Below, in pieces: positions 31,655 through 42,990 of a DNA stretch of 64,000 nucleotides. The translations under genes were made by a program, and so were the position numbers. The number at the start of each line of letters is the position of its first letter. Positions within the stretch are counted from its first letter, which is position 1. A model generated the notes under the pieces. That model did not search any database. It was not told where the DNA came from and saw only the letters and a list, made by a program, of their open reading frames with translations. This stretch comes from Dugong dugon (Eukaryota > Chordata > Mammalia > Sirenia > Dugongidae), in the NCBI GenBank assembly GCA_030035585.1, contig CM057482.1, positions 12,387,001 through 12,451,000 on the forward strand, written 5' to 3'.

Positions 31655-32070
31655 ACAAACATAGGCGTTACTGAACCCTAGAAGGTGGGTCTTTGTGCAG
31701 CGCGGTCAGATTTGCCAAGGATCTGGACACTAGACTTTGAGAAAGTAACTTTATTGCAATGCGCAGAGCAAGGAGCCAGGAGGAAGTTCCTCATATCCGA
31801 CTCCCTGAACTACCAGGAAGCACCACTTATATGTGATTTGGGCAGCAAGACGGTGGCTACGCAAGCGTACTGGGGAAGGAAAATTCTAGAAGGCGGCCAG
31901 GAAACAGGAGGTGACATGGTTCTTGTCAGACCTTACTCTTTGGAACAGGGTCCTAAGGCTGGAGCAGGGGGCCTAAGGCTGGAGTCTGGTGGGAATAAGG
32001 AAGGGGAAAGGGGCAGTGGCATTCTTAATAATAAATTCTTAATAATAAACTGTGCTGGAGGGCCGCCCAG
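31655..32070. mobile_element. Possible decayed LTR or unknown repeat
   Basis: ACTTTATTGCAATGCGCAG (antisense AATAAA context) and internal small duplications (TAAGGCTGGAG twice near 31953-31984; TTCTTAATAATAAA twice near 32023-32048) suggest an LTR in reverse. The family is not recognised. Confidence 0.3.
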
Positions 32071-32349
32071 AGCCCTGGGTGGAGAAAGCCCGACAACCTC
32101 TTCTGGCTCCCTCCTTTCTGACTTCCTCCTCCCCACCCTCCACCTGGTGCCCACTGGTGACTCTCCAGGAAAATCATGCTCCTCCTACCCCTTTCCCCCT
32201 CCCTGAATCCCAACCAGCTCCCACATTCTGCGCCCCCCCCCTTCCCCTATCCAAAGATTCCTGCCCTTATCCCACGGGCCCTCCCAGGAGACCACTAACA
32301 GGATCCTCTGGGGAGCGCCAAGAGGACCTGGTCTTGGCCCTGGTCTGGT

Positions 32350-32515
32350 CATTTAGCTCCGTGTGGCCTTGGGCAAGTGACTTAACCTCTCCAGGAGGGG
32401 CAGGGTTGTTTGTCTTGTTCACTGATGAATCCCCAGGGCTGGAACCGTGCCTGGCGGACACATAATACCTGCTCAATAAATACTTGTTGGATGGATGGAC
32501 GGATGGATGGATACA
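32350..32515 (+). mobile_element. MIR fragment followed by L2 3' end and (GGAT)n
   Basis: TGTGGCCTTGGGCAAGTGAC is MIR-like. It is followed by an L2 terminus with TTCACTGATGAATCCCCAGG and CTCAATAAATACTTGTTG, running into GGATGGATGGACGGATGG. Confidence 0.75.
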
Positions 32516-32664
32516 CTTCAGTCACTTAACCTGCACTTCGAGCATTGTTGTCAGTCCTACGTGTAGGGGCCCTTTGGGTGCCAGGAGGCATCATGCAAAG
32601 GTGAAGGCTGTAATTACTACTCCAACAGTAGCTGTGGTTGTGGCTAGATGAGCCCCTCCCAGGT

Positions 32665-32832
32665 AACCAAAAACCAACCAAACCCGTTGCTGTCGAATGG
32701 ATTCTGACTCAGTGACCCTATAGGACAGAGCACAACTGCCCTATAGGGTTTCCAAGGAGCACCTGGTGGATTCGAACTGCCCACCTTTTGGTTAGCAGCC
32801 ATAGCTCTTAACCACTGTGTCACCGGGGTTTC
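32665..32832 (-). mobile_element. AfroSINE, short form
   Basis: Plus strand shows AACCAAAAACCAACCAAACC, ATTCTGACTCAGTGACCC and CACTGTGTCACCGGGGTTTC. Confidence 0.9.
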
Positions 32833-33354
32833 CTCAAGTGGCCCCAGAGGTGGCAGTATCACCCAGACCCTGCCTCAGACTACAGAGGGTAACCAAGGTG
32901 TGGCGGGTAGGGCGCGTGCCCCGGGTTGGCCGTGGCAGTTTCCATTGTCAGCTGTGGGAGGTCATTCAGTAATTTAACACCAATTACCACAGACACTATT
33001 TTCCGTAGATAGGCCCCTGCCCAGACACTGAGATGTTCCGGCACTGAGCTGGGATGGGCACATCGAGGGAGTGAGTCAGAGAGACAGAGAGAAAGGGGCA
33101 GACAGGCCGAGCCAAACACAGACAGAGCCGTCACCCACATAGGCTGAGTATTTCAGAAGGGCAGAGGAGGAGACAGGAAATAAAGTGGAAAACACAGAGG
33201 CCCAGGGACCGGGAGGAGGTGAGAAAGAGACACACAGGGAGTTAACAATGAGATGCAGAGACAGAAAGGCCAACAAAGCGGGAAGTGGAGATTCTGAGAC
33301 TGAGACCCGAAGAAGACATGTCCCAGATGGGGCCAAAGAGAGGCCAGGAAGGCG
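32833..33354. other. No gene seen; purine-rich stretch
   Basis: 33060-33330 is strongly purine-biased on the plus strand (AGAGAGACAGAGAGAAAGG). 32920-33010 is a short AT-rich, repeat-free part with CAGTAATTTAACACCAATTA. No exon. Confidence 0.4.
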
Positions 33355-33515
33355 GGTCTGTGCAAAGAGCAACGGTCCTGGAGTCCAGAGTCCGGGCTCG
33401 GGGCTGGGCTCCACCATAATTAGCCATGTGGCTGGACCGAGTCACTTTGCCTCTCTTGGCCTCTGCTTCATTCCTGAGCACAGGGGTGAATAACCTGTCC
33501 TTCACAGGCGTATGA
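33355..33515 (+). mobile_element. MIR SINE
   Basis: Sense MIR: GGTCCTGGAGTCCAGAGTCC, AATTAGCCATGTGGCTGG, GCCTCTGCTTCATTCCTG. Confidence 0.7.
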
Positions 33516-34139
33516 TGAAAGTCTTCATGGGCGGACAAGGACTTTACAGCCTCTGAAGTGCTCTGCTCCCGGACTCTCCCCTCACTCAGACAGACAGTCT
33601 TTGGCGGCCACCCACCCAAGGCTTCCCCAGTGTCCCTCCCCCAACTTCTCCTCCCTCGCCCCTCTGCCCAAAGGAGGGAAACCCATTTCCCTGGGAACAG
33701 CTGTGTTTCCTTAACAAACAAATGTTCCCTTAAAACGTTTCTGAGGAAGAGCGGATGGTAATGAACGAACATCTGGCCCATCGGCACACTTTCATTTTTG
33801 GCAGCTCCAGAGCCCACCAAGTGACTATTCCCTAATGTTCACCACATCCCAGCACCTGCTATTCCCAATCAGGCTTGTACCACTACGCCTCGATTAAGAG
33901 CAGATGCGAGGCTGAGCGAAGGAGGAGGGAGAAATACCCTTCCCAACATCCCTCCACACTGCTCAAAATCCAGAACAGTCGTCTGAGAACGAGCAACAGC
34001 GCCAGTTTCTGCCTTTGCACTTCCTTCCTTCCTTCCTTCATTTCTTCATCCAGGTATCTGCGGTATGGCCTTTGGGGATACAAGTCTACACACCACACCC
34101 TGGCCCTCAGGTTTTCCACGGTCTGCTAGACAGACACAC
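33516..34139. other. No gene seen
   Basis: 33690-33840 is AT-richer and repeat-free, possibly regulatory. A short (CTTC)n run lies near 34020-34040. The longest minus-strand frame here shows no domain and crosses a MIR. Confidence 0.4.
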
Positions 34140-34325
34140 TTCCCCGCTGGCAGACTTCTTCTGTAAAGGGCTGGATAGCACCTTCTGGCTTTGCAGGCCA
34201 TTTGGTCTCTCTCACAGCTGCTCAGCTCTGCTGTTGTAGTGTGCAAGCAGCCGTGGTCAATATGTAAATGAATGAGCATAACTGTGTTCCAATAAAACTT
34301 TATTTAAAAGAAACTAGTACCAGGC
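34140..34325. mobile_element. hAT-Charlie-like non-autonomous element fragment
   Basis: TTCTGTAAAGGGCTGGATAG, GGCTTTGCAGGCCATTTGG, GTGTTCCAATAAAACTTTAT in the order of a very common eutherian hAT-Charlie repeat. The right terminal repeat is lost. Confidence 0.75.
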
Positions 34326-35012
34326 TGAATTTAGTGGTATTTGAGAACCTCTTTCTGCCTCTGAACTCCATTCACTTGATTATTTAATATTTGTGCCAGG
34401 GCTTGCCCTGGGGTAGAAACAGATATGAATAAGACATGTCCCTGGGTCATAGTTTGTTGCCCCCTGCTATACTATAACACCCTAAGATACATTTTAGGGT
34501 ACCTGTCTTAACTGGCCCTTCTACCCGCTACATTACATGAGCCCTCCCCCAGGCACAACTGACAAGACCAGGGTGACCCCTGACCCAAGCTGGGCCATTC
34601 AGTCTTTCCTTGGAGTTGGGAGTTGGGTTAAGAGGTCCAGTTTCATCTGGAGCCGAGAGCAGAGGGATGGCCCTTTCCTCCTGCTCCCTGGACGGAGAAG
34701 CAGAGAAGGCCGGGCTGCAGAGCGTGCAGGATGAAGAGCCCATGTGGAGAGAGGCGGCCTGGCATACCAATGGCCTTCCAGTCCCTGTCCCATCCCTTCC
34801 TGAGCCCTGGCTACATCTGGCCCCTGGGTTCCCTGAGGCCCTGGGTTGTTAAAACGAAGTCCTCTGTTCTGTTTATGCTGGTACCTGCCTCAACTAACCA
34901 AGCAAGGTGTTTGGGAACCTCTCAACTTCATTCACTTAACTGTTTGCATCTGTGCAGGGCTTGCCCTGAGGTAGAAAGAGATGCCCTTCAGCAGTCTATA
35001 GGGGGAATGGAC
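34326..35012. other. No gene; possible small local duplication
   Basis: 34345-34412 and 34913-34975 share CCATTCACTT-like DNA and GGGCTTGCCCTGRGGTAGAAA. The first copy also resembles antisense L2. The stretch between is GC-rich and unassigned. Confidence 0.4.
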
Positions 35013-35219
35013 CAGTGCCCTTGTAGTGCAGTGGTTAAGCACTCGGCTGCTAATCAAAGGTAGGCGGTGTGAACCCACCAGCCCACTCCTCGGGAGAAAG
35101 ATGGGCAGTCTGTTTCTGTAAAGATTAGAGCCTTGGAAACCCTATGGGGCAGTTCTACTCTGTCCTATGCAGTCACTATGAGTCAGAATCGGCTTGATGG
35201 CAATGGGTTTGGTTTTTTA
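35013..35219 (+). mobile_element. AfroSINE, long form
   Basis: Sense copy: head GTAGTGCAGTGGTTAAGC, middle GGGCAGTCTGTTTCTGTAAAG, tail TATGAGTCAGAATCGGCTTG and GGGTTTGGTTTTTT. Confidence 0.95.
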
Positions 35220-35459
35220 TTCCTAACTCTAACACGACCTTCAGTGCACTGATAAGGGGTGCATTAACTATCAAGGAGCAGGGGGTGAGGAGTAGGAGGC
35301 GGGGGGATCTGAGAGGGGTTGGCAGAGAAGGAGTCATTTGTAGGCTTTGGAGAATGAGTTGACTTTCACTGGGCAGAAAAATTAGGGGGAGGGGACATGA
35401 GCGTAGAGTGAATACCAACCACAGAAGGGGTTTACGCTAAACATTACTTTTCCCACCCT
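35220..35459. other. Unassigned interval
   Basis: Short stretch between SINE and LTR-like repeat; L2-like antisense traces (GAGAAGGAGTCATTTG) but too weak to call. Confidence 0.3.
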
Positions 35460-35900
35460 ATGTCCATTCTTCTCTTCTTCTTTACCCAGAAACCTCCAAT
35501 TCCATTCAGGTGATGATATGCCCCTCAAAAATACTCAACTCTCTGGCTCCTTTGTAGCTAGAGTGGTCCTGTGACATAGTTATGGCCAAAGTCTGCTGGG
35601 TGAAGCTTCCAGAATATAAAGGTTCTGACTCAGCTGAGCCTCACCTTTGCTCTTTGTCTTTCTCCTTCTTCCTGCCTGGGATGTAGCTGTGATGCCTGAG
35701 AAGGCCGCAGTCATTTTGTAACTATGAGGATGGAAGCTACATGTGAATAATGGCAGAGCAGGAGCTAGAAGGAGCCTGGGTTCCCAGTGCCATCTGTGAG
35801 ACACCATATCAGCACTGGACTGCCCATTTCTGTACTTCTGGTTCCTAGCCACCTTGGGGGAGGTGGTTCTGTTATTTGCGCTAAACACTTTCCTAACTCA
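35460..35900 (+). mobile_element. LTR-like ancient repeat
   Basis: TCTGGCTCCTTTGTAGCTAG, GTGACATAGTTATGGCC, GAATAATGGCAGAGCAGGAG, CAGCACTGGACTGCCCATTT follow the order of an MLT/MER-type eutherian LTR. The ends are not clear. Confidence 0.6.
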
Positions 35901-36124
35901 TGCAGTCTTTTATGATAAAAGGGTTCTGTGGACCAAATAAGTTTGGGCATACCAATCCCCACTCTTAGATATTCACAAAGTAGATTCCTACAGGTTCTGA
36001 AAAGTTTTAAAGAGAACTGTTTAACCTAATTTTTCCCAAAATGTTGGTCCACCAATAGCACCCACCCCTTTTCCAGGACACCAATGAACATCTCATGGAA
36101 GATGCTTTGGGAAACAAGCTAGAG

Positions 36125-36327
36125 AGTAGAGTATGGGCTTTGGAGTCAAAGCAAATCTGTGTCAGAATGCTGTGTGGCCTTGGGCATGCCGCTTACCCTC
36201 TCTGAGTCTGAGATTCCTACTCCCTAAAATGAAGGAGGGTCATACAGTTTAAAGACAATCCAGATAAAGTACCTGGCACTGTACTTGGCTCCTGGTCAGC
36301 CGTCAATAATTCTCATTAGCTGTTAGG
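36125..36327 (+). mobile_element. MIR SINE
   Basis: Sense MIR: GGGCTTTGGAGTCAAAGC, TGTGTGGCCTTGGGCATGCC, TACCTGGCACTGTACTTGG. Confidence 0.85.
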
Positions 36328-36339
36328 ATCATGTTTTAG

Positions 36340-36470
36340 AAAGAATATGGTATTAGAGACAGAAGACCCTGGTATGAGTGCTGGTTCTATTACTTCCTGC
36401 TCTGTGATGCTGGGTGAGTCCCTTCTGAATGGCAGAGCAGAGACTATAATGTTCATTTTTAAGGCAGACT
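36340..36470 (+). mobile_element. MIR SINE fragment
   Basis: Second sense MIR 5' half: GAGTGCTGGTTCTATTACTT and TGCTCTGTGATGCTGGGTGA. Confidence 0.6.
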
Positions 36471-37083
36471 TAGGAGAGATGAGGTATATGGAAAAGCCTG
36501 GCCCAGAGAGATGCTCGCCCAATGCTGTGGCTCTGTCAGAGCCCAGAGAGCTGTCCACCAGACCCTGCCAGCGGTCTCTGCAGGCCAGCTCGTACCCTGC
36601 CTTCTCCCCGCCGAGAAGACCACAGTACCCAAGCACTTTAGCACAGGACATTGGGCAGGATATGCTTCTGCATTTTCCTTTGTCAGGTGTCTGCCTTCCT
36701 CCCAACTCACCCCCTCATCTTCCCTCAGAGATGGACTCCCCTAGGTGCTCCCCAGTGTAGACCCTCCACTCCAGCCAACTCTGTCGCCTTATTGCCCAAG
36801 GCTGCAGAGCTCTGTGCAGTCTCCCAGCTGTGGCCTGTGCAGGACTCCCCACCTAGCACTGCCGGAAGCAGACCACGAGGTTCTGGAAGACTCAGACTGC
36901 AGCCCTGAGGCCACCACAGAGAGCCTGTTTCCTCCTCTGTAAAGGAGGGGGTTGCATCCTACAGTCTCAGGGGAGACAAGGAGATAAGACTTGCTTTATA
37001 GGGTGGTGGAGGAGATTTAAAATCTGTATGTCACCGTGTCTATAAGTGACAGCATGCGGCATTCACCGGCTGTCGTCATTTAC
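36471..37083. other. No gene seen
   Basis: Unassigned GC-rich DNA with open frames on both strands; none has a domain. Confidence 0.4.
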
Positions 37084-37300
37084 GGCCCCTGGGCAGCGTG
37101 AACAGTCCGTACTCAACTATTGACCCAACAGTTGGCGGTCTGAACTCACCCAGTGGCACCACGGAAGAAAGGCCTGCCAATCTGCTTCCGTAAAGATTAC
37201 GGCCAAGAAAAAACCCTATGGAGTAGTTCTACTCTGGAACCCGTGGGGTCGCCATGAGTCAGAATTGACTTGACAGTAACAGGTTTGGTTTTTGGTTTTA
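37084..37300 (+). mobile_element. AfroSINE, GAAAGGCCTG tail class
   Basis: Head CCCCTGGGCAGCGTGAACAG, B-box region GGCGGTCTGAACTCACCC, then GAAGAAAGGCCTGCCAATCT and CCGTGGGGTCGCCATGAGTC, with a GGTTTGGTTTTTGG end. Confidence 0.9.
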
Positions 37301-37394
37301 TTATTATTTATGTTTTGCCTTCTCGGCTTCAAATTTGAGGTATTTCACTGTTGTTAGGCACCCTCTCCCCCTTCAGAGCCCGGGACTTTCCCTC

Positions 37395-37622
37395 TTATTT
37401 AACATGTATTGAGTGCTAACTGGGCACTCATTTTATTCTCCCCAAAATACGATGAAGTAAGTTCTCTTTTCATCCCCATTTTCCAGGTAAGGAAACTGAA
37501 GGCCAGAGAGGCTGTCGCCAGCCCAGGGTCAGATGGTTTATACATTGTAGATCTGATCTGGGACTCAAACCCAGATATTCTGATGTTAAAGCTTGTGCTT
37601 TTAACTATAGTACTAAACTGCT
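37395..37622 (-). mobile_element. MIR SINE, near full length
   Basis: Antisense MIR: GTATTGAGTGCTAACTGGGC, CATTTTCCAGGTAAGGAAAC, GGGACTCAAACCCAGATATT, TTTAACTATAGTACTAAAC. Confidence 0.85.
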
Positions 37623-37659
37623 TCCCTGCTGTCTACCCAAACCTGTTCTCAGGAACAGA

Positions 37660-37915
37660 TTTTATGCCATATCAGTCATTTACATGTTAGTATAAACTGG
37701 TGTCTACTTTCTGGAATTCTTTCCTGATCCAGTTCAGGCAGAGTCCTTGCTATCTCCTCTGTGCTCCCATACCTGTACCCATTGCTCTCGAGTCGATTCC
37801 AATTCATAGCGACTCTAAGGACTCTATTTTATTCATCTCGGTATCCCCAGTAACCAACACAGCACCCGCCACCAAGCAGACACTGAATATGATTTGATGA
37901 ATGACGGAATGAAGT
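37660..37915 (+). mobile_element. L2 3' end carrying a short AfroSINE piece
   Basis: L2 words (TTTTATTCATCTCGGTATCC, GATTTGATGAATGACGG) surround 37778-37820. That insert is a fragment of the antisense AfroSINE tail (CTCGAGTCGATTCCAATTC). The SINE piece is only about 43 bp. Confidence 0.65.
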
Positions 37916-38374
37916 GAGTTAATGAAATCCCACCTAATGAAAACTATACACATAAGTGGATCTCAGTTTTCCGCAATTTTCATTTTAGTGAAATGACAGT
38001 GACAGAGATACCTGGAAGCAAAGCTGCTCCTACCAAGAAGGACTGTAAATTAGAGAACTCTAGAAGTCCCTTCTACTCCCAGATAGCGTTGCTATAGTTC
38101 CTTTTGAAGCCAGAAATAACAAGCCAACTATGGCTAACTTAAGCAGAAAGAGAATGTATTGGAAGACTATTGAGCAGCTCACAGAACTGGTGGGAAAGCT
38201 GGAGAACCAGGCCGAGAAAATGGCAGGAATAAGGGAAGCCAGATGGCGAAGCCATAGTCAAAATTACAGCATGGAAACAGCCTGGTGAGGGTGCCACCAC
38301 TGCCCCCATTTCACTTCTCACCTGCTTCAAGAAGCCTTCTCCAACCCCAGTCCTCAGTGTTTCTTCTCCTTGTT
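37916..38374. other. No gene; unclassified repeat-like DNA
   Basis: 38120-38290 (GTATTGGAAGACTATTGAGC, GGAGAACCAGGCCGAG) reads like an old interspersed element but I cannot name it. Confidence 0.35.
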
Positions 38375-38580
38375 ACAATACCTAACACTTCATTGTGTAT
38401 CTACTATGTGCCCGGCACCATGCTGGGTTGTACTCACCCTGTCTCAACAATGCTGCCTGCAGGTGGTTAGGCAGCTGCCGTCTTGTTCTTCTCAGGCAGA
38501 AAGTGAAATCCAAAGGGTAGAAGGAAACTTGCCCAGAGGCTCACAGCCATCCCGTGGTAGGGGCTGGGTTCAGACTTGGA
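38375..38580 (-). mobile_element. MIR SINE
   Basis: Antisense MIR: TATCTACTATGTGCCCGGC, CAGAGGCTCACAGCCATCC, GGCTGGGTTCAGACTTGG. Confidence 0.75.
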
Positions 38581-39440
38581 TCTTTGTCCAGAACTTTTCA
38601 CGCCACTCAGGGTTGCCTCTCTCCAGGCCACTGTGGAAAAGGTACTTATTCCAACTGAATAATTCCGCATGGGAAGTTGGTATGAGGGCAGGTAGGGATC
38701 GGCATAAGAGAAGGGTGATGAACTTTGGCCTCATTATGGGACCTTGAGGGCCGGGACCCCATGATGCTTCCTCCCCAGGAAGAGAAAGCTCAAGACTGCA
38801 GTAAGCAGACCCAACTCTCGGAAAGCAGAGCCTGACACCATTGGGTGTTTGTTCCAGGGATAGGCGCTTCAGCCCCAAGGCAGGACCAACTGTCCCTTGC
38901 CCGTCTCTCTCTGCTCTGTCTGTCCCTCCTATCACTATTCTCCCACTCCAGGGCCAGAGCTGCGGGGACAAGAGGGCTTTGTCACCTGTGGGACCCTGAG
39001 GACCCCTTAGGGTAGAGGCAGAGGAGAAAAGAGAGAGAATAAGAGGAAAACAGAGGGAGAAAAAGACCTGATCAAGGCTCCTCACAAGTCCAGATGCCCA
39101 TCAGTTCCCGCCTCCCTGCCCTGTCTCCTCTTTCCCTTCTGAATGGCGGAGCCCGGAGGAGGCACTGGTGAACCACATTTCTCAGAGCCGCTTACTCCAG
39201 GCCATCTGCTTTGATTCCAGACGCCGGACAGGAGGGGCCGCAGGGCCTGCCCATGTCGGTGCCCAGAGTGTGTGAGGGGACAGGGGGACAAGGAGAGATG
39301 GTTGCTGAAGACACGCGGTGCCAAAATACCTCGCCAACTTCAGCTTTCTCCAGAGCCTCAAACCCCACCGTGAGAACTGACCCATTTGCTCAGGACATTG
39401 TAGCTGCCCGTGAGGATACAAACGTTGCCTGCCTCACTAC
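38581..39440. other. No gene seen
   Basis: GC-rich unassigned DNA. Minus-strand open frames here have no recognisable domain and no splice context. Confidence 0.4.
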
Positions 39441-39640
39441 CTGGGTCACCGGGTCATGCGAAAGCTCGCAGTTGCTAATGGAAAGGCTGGAGGTTCAAGT
39501 CCACCCAGAGGCGCTTCGAAAGAAAGGCCTGGTGATCTGCTTCTGAAAAATCAGCCATTGAAAACCCCAGGGAGCACATTTCTACTCTGACACAGGTAGG
39601 CTTACCGTGAGTTGGCGTCAACTCAACAGCAATTGGTTTT
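39441..39640 (+). mobile_element. AfroSINE, GAAAGGCCTG tail class
   Basis: B-box region GGAGGTTCAAGTCCACCCAG, then GAAAGAAAGGCCTGGTGATC, ending CCGTGAGTTGGCGTCAACTC. The head is decayed. Confidence 0.9.
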
Positions 39641-41129
39641 GTTACCATGGCGAGGGACACAACTCTCGGCTACAACGAAGTCTTAATTTTTTTCTCTTTA
39701 AATTATTTCTTAAAATAACACCCTATATTTTGATTCAGCACACAGCAGCTGTCAGGCGCCTGGTTGGTCCTGATCTGTTTGGAACCCACAAAGGAGGACT
39801 GCGGCTCCACGAGGCAAGGCCATGCTGTGTCCTAAAGACACGCAGGAATGAGCAGCAGAGCCAGGCAGTGGCTCTTCCCACAGAGGCTGTGGGCTGTGGT
39901 GGCCAGACAAACCCAGGCTGGCCACCTACCTACCCTGAGAGCTCAGTCCCATCCCCGCCACCCATGGAGCCTTAGTTTCCCTGTCGGGAAAATTTGGGTA
40001 ATAGTGGGGAAGGTTTAGGGTTATATCCCAAGGCACCTGGCCATGGAAGGTGACTCTTAAATTGCTGAGGTGTGAGTACCTCTTATCCTAGGAGCATTCC
40101 TACTACTTACGCTTCAGCACTTATGCGCTTTCCATAATTAATGTACATTTGTTAAAAACGATGAAGAAAAGAATTAAACTCTAAAACTCTGCTGCACCGA
40201 ACCCACAGCCCCGAGTCCCTCTCTGAGGAAATCACTTAGCTCCTATGTTTGGACGCAACTGGTCTGAAGTCTCCTCAACACTTGGGTCTAAGAAATGCCA
40301 CAGTTCTAGACTTTTCTAGATCAAGCTGGATCTGTATATGCACATGTCCTCTGCCCCATTGACAAGGACCAGTTTCAGTATTTGTACAGCACCTTATACC
40401 CCTGCCCCTTCTTAGATCCCACAGAACGTCCAAGCCCCTGGGGTCCTAGGACATGGGCAGGTTATTGGCCGCTGACAAAGGTGCTGTCTCTAACACCGTC
40501 TGCCCCTTTCACTCTCTTCTGCTGTACGTAGCTGCTGGTGGGTCTTTCTCCCCATCCCTGCTGTGTGGGGCTGCCTGTGGAGATGCTCCCCTTTGTTTGC
40601 TGCACCCAGAGCCACCATATACCCCGTCCCGCCCCCCAGCCCCACCACCCCATCAAGGCTTTACCCACATGGGCGAGCAGGCACAGGACCCCATCTCGGA
40701 CCTCACAACCCTCGTCTCCTCTCCCAGTGGGATGTGGCAGGTACCTGCCATCCTGCAGGCACAGGTTACCCCTCTCTGACTCTCAAGGCACCAAAGCCAC
40801 CAGGCCCTCCCCTCTGGGAAAAGCCAGACCCACCCCAGGATGGGCCAGAGCTGGGTGACAATGCCTGAAGCACATCTGCCCACCTGTCTCCTACTCCTCA
40901 GGCCGGGATCACAGAACCCCAGAACTCAAAGGCCTGGCCTCTCTCCCTGGGGAGAGGGAGAGAGATGCTTTCATTTTCCTGCACCACAAAAATGTGTTAT
41001 TACTTACTTTTCTCAACAAGTTACCTTGTCGCCTACACCTGCCCAGGCCCCTGGATTTTTCAAAGAGGAGTTAATTCCTGCTGGCCTCGCAAATGCCCAG
41101 CCCGCGGAGGGGACTTAGCCCAACTCAGC
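39641..41129. other. No gene seen
   Basis: About 1.5 kb of unassigned DNA. A short AT-rich part lies near 40110-40190; 40450-40980 is C-rich with Pro-rich open frames caused by composition. No exon defended. Confidence 0.4.
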
Positions 41130-41200
41130 CCTGCCTCACCCTCTGTGTCATTATGCCTCTGGGCCTCAGTCTCCTCATCTGTAAAGTGGGGGAGGAGCCT
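41130..41200 (+). mobile_element. MIR SINE fragment
   Basis: GGGCCTCAGTCTCCTCATCT and GTAAAGTGGGGGAGG, the MIR core. Confidence 0.7.
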
Positions 41201-42179
41201 GTGGCTGCCAGGCAGGAACGAAAGCGGATGCTTGTGCGGCGTCTGCACAGAGCCACCCTCCCCACAGCGTGTCCTTGTGGGTGTTCCTGCAGTCCGCACA
41301 CTGGAAGACGACCGAGACGTGGTCTCTGCCTGAGTTGAGTCTCTTTTGATGACAAATGGAAGAAGTCTACCTCAAACCCCCTTCAGCATAAAAGGGGACT
41401 GATGGGAGTGACAGCAGGACGCTCTGAGGACAGGACTCCGGCGGGCAGCTCTCCTTTCTCCGTGTGGCCTCTCTGTGCTTCTTGGCCTGCTTCCTTCTTC
41501 CTTAATGCCTGCAGGCCTCCTTCCCCTGGCAGGGACACGGCCACCCTGTTCCTGCTCCACAACCTGAGAGGCCAGAAGGACTTCTCTGTCCCTCTGTCTG
41601 GATGACAGTTCCAAGGAAAAAGTCTCATTGGTCCAGCTTGGATCACCTGTGGACCATGTCCTTCTGTGGCCACAGGGGCAGGTACTAAAAATGGCCTGGT
41701 CTGAGTCACTTGCCCTTCCCTGGGAGCTTTGTGATTGGCTGTTCCCCAGAATCACATGATGGGCGTGGGGCAAGGTTGCCGCCATCCAAACAATGGGAAG
41801 GGGTGTTGGGTGAAGCACCGCGGACTCCACACTCTTACCTGTGATTTGCTACGGGTGACACAAAAATGACTTTGCACTTGTTGTTCCTACAGGCACCTTG
41901 TCCAGAAGGGAAGGAATGGAAGGAAACCACTAAGGCTCCGAATCCTGCGGGCCTTCAGAAATCCGTTAAGAAGTGAGCCCACAGGTGGCACAGCGGCCAC
42001 ATAATTCATCATCCGCTTGGTGGGTTACCTATACTTGGTTGAGTGACCAAATGATCGATCATCCGATCCAGGGCGCTGGTGAGAGAGGAAAAGGGGGCCA
42101 TGAATGATTATTCTGGGCAGCAGGTGTAAATCCGGCTTTCCCGGGCAACTTTAAACACGTGGTCACCCCATTAAGTGGA
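41201..42179. other. No gene seen
   Basis: Unassigned. Around 41970-42080 the text GGTGGCACAGCGGCCAC and CCAAATGATCGATCATCCG has more CpG and self-complementarity (ATGATCGATCAT) than its surroundings. No family recognised. Confidence 0.4.
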
Positions 42180-42335
42180 AACTGGGATCCATTATTATCA
42201 TCTCTCTAATTTTTGTGACGGTCTGAGCAAGTTTCTTGATCTCCGATACAGAGACGAAGAAACTGAGGTTGACAGCAGGAAGGTGATGTGCCTAACGCCA
42301 GGCAGCTGGCTAGGGGCAGCCATGGCTTTGCAGCC
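42180..42335 (-). mobile_element. MIR SINE
   Basis: Antisense MIR: CAGAGACGAAGAAACTGAGG, GTGATGTGCCTAACGCCAGG, CAGCTGGCTAGGGGCAGCC. Confidence 0.75.
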
Positions 42336-42682
42336 CGTCACAGACCCACCTGTCTGTCTGTCCAGGCAACCTTCAAGAGGTCCAGGCCTCAGGGCAGCAC
42401 CCAGCACCAGGGCCATAAAGGGACAGATACTTCTGGGACTTCGAAAGCAAAAGAAACAGCTACGGTCTGGGTGAGGAAAAACCCTGGCCTGAGGCAGGGG
42501 GCTGGATAAGATGACCTCTGAGGGCAGCTACACTTGCGGAAGAATAAAAGTGCCAGGCCCCGCCTGGTGCCGAGTGCTGCATTGTGCCAAGGGATCCACA
42601 AGAGGGCGCCCTTGCACCAAAGACAGACACCTTGAAAAGTTCTCCCAACTACAAACACAGCCAAGAGAGGCCTTTCACTTCG

Positions 42683-42960
42683 TTTTTGTTTTAAAATTTA
42701 TTTTTTATTTTGAAACAATGTCATACTTTCAGAAAAGTTGCAAGTACAGTATAAATAATTTTTAATCCTGAATCACAAAGAGCAAGTTCCTGAAATAATT
42801 CCCTAACTCCTCCAAATTCTTTGGTGTCTCCTACAAGCAGGGACATGCAATGACAAGCCACCTACAGCCATCAAGGTCAGGAGATTAACAGTGGAACATC
42901 ACTGCCACCTCATCCTCAGGCCCCATCCATGTGTTACCAGATTTTCTCATGAAGTTCTTG
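42683..42960. mobile_element. Ancient interspersed repeat, unclassified
   Basis: TTTATTTTGAAACAATGTCA, CTTTCAGAAAAGTTGCAAG and TGTTACCAGATTTTCTCATG match a frequent old eutherian repeat. I cannot place it securely in L1 or another class. Confidence 0.5.
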
Positions 42961-42990
42961 ATAGCAAAAGTATCCAGATAAGAATCAATC

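Noticed and set aside
31685-32206. 173-codon open frame
   Set aside because: It overlaps an LTR-like stretch and GC-rich DNA, with no recognisable domain.
33242-33820. 192-codon open frame on the minus strand
   Set aside because: It crosses an antisense MIR, has no domain, and no splice or promoter context.
38570-39085. 171-codon open frame on the minus strand
   Set aside because: Overlaps the end of a MIR and composition-biased DNA; no domain.
41372-41830. 152-codon open frame on the minus strand
   Set aside because: No domain and no splice signals; competing frames on both strands.
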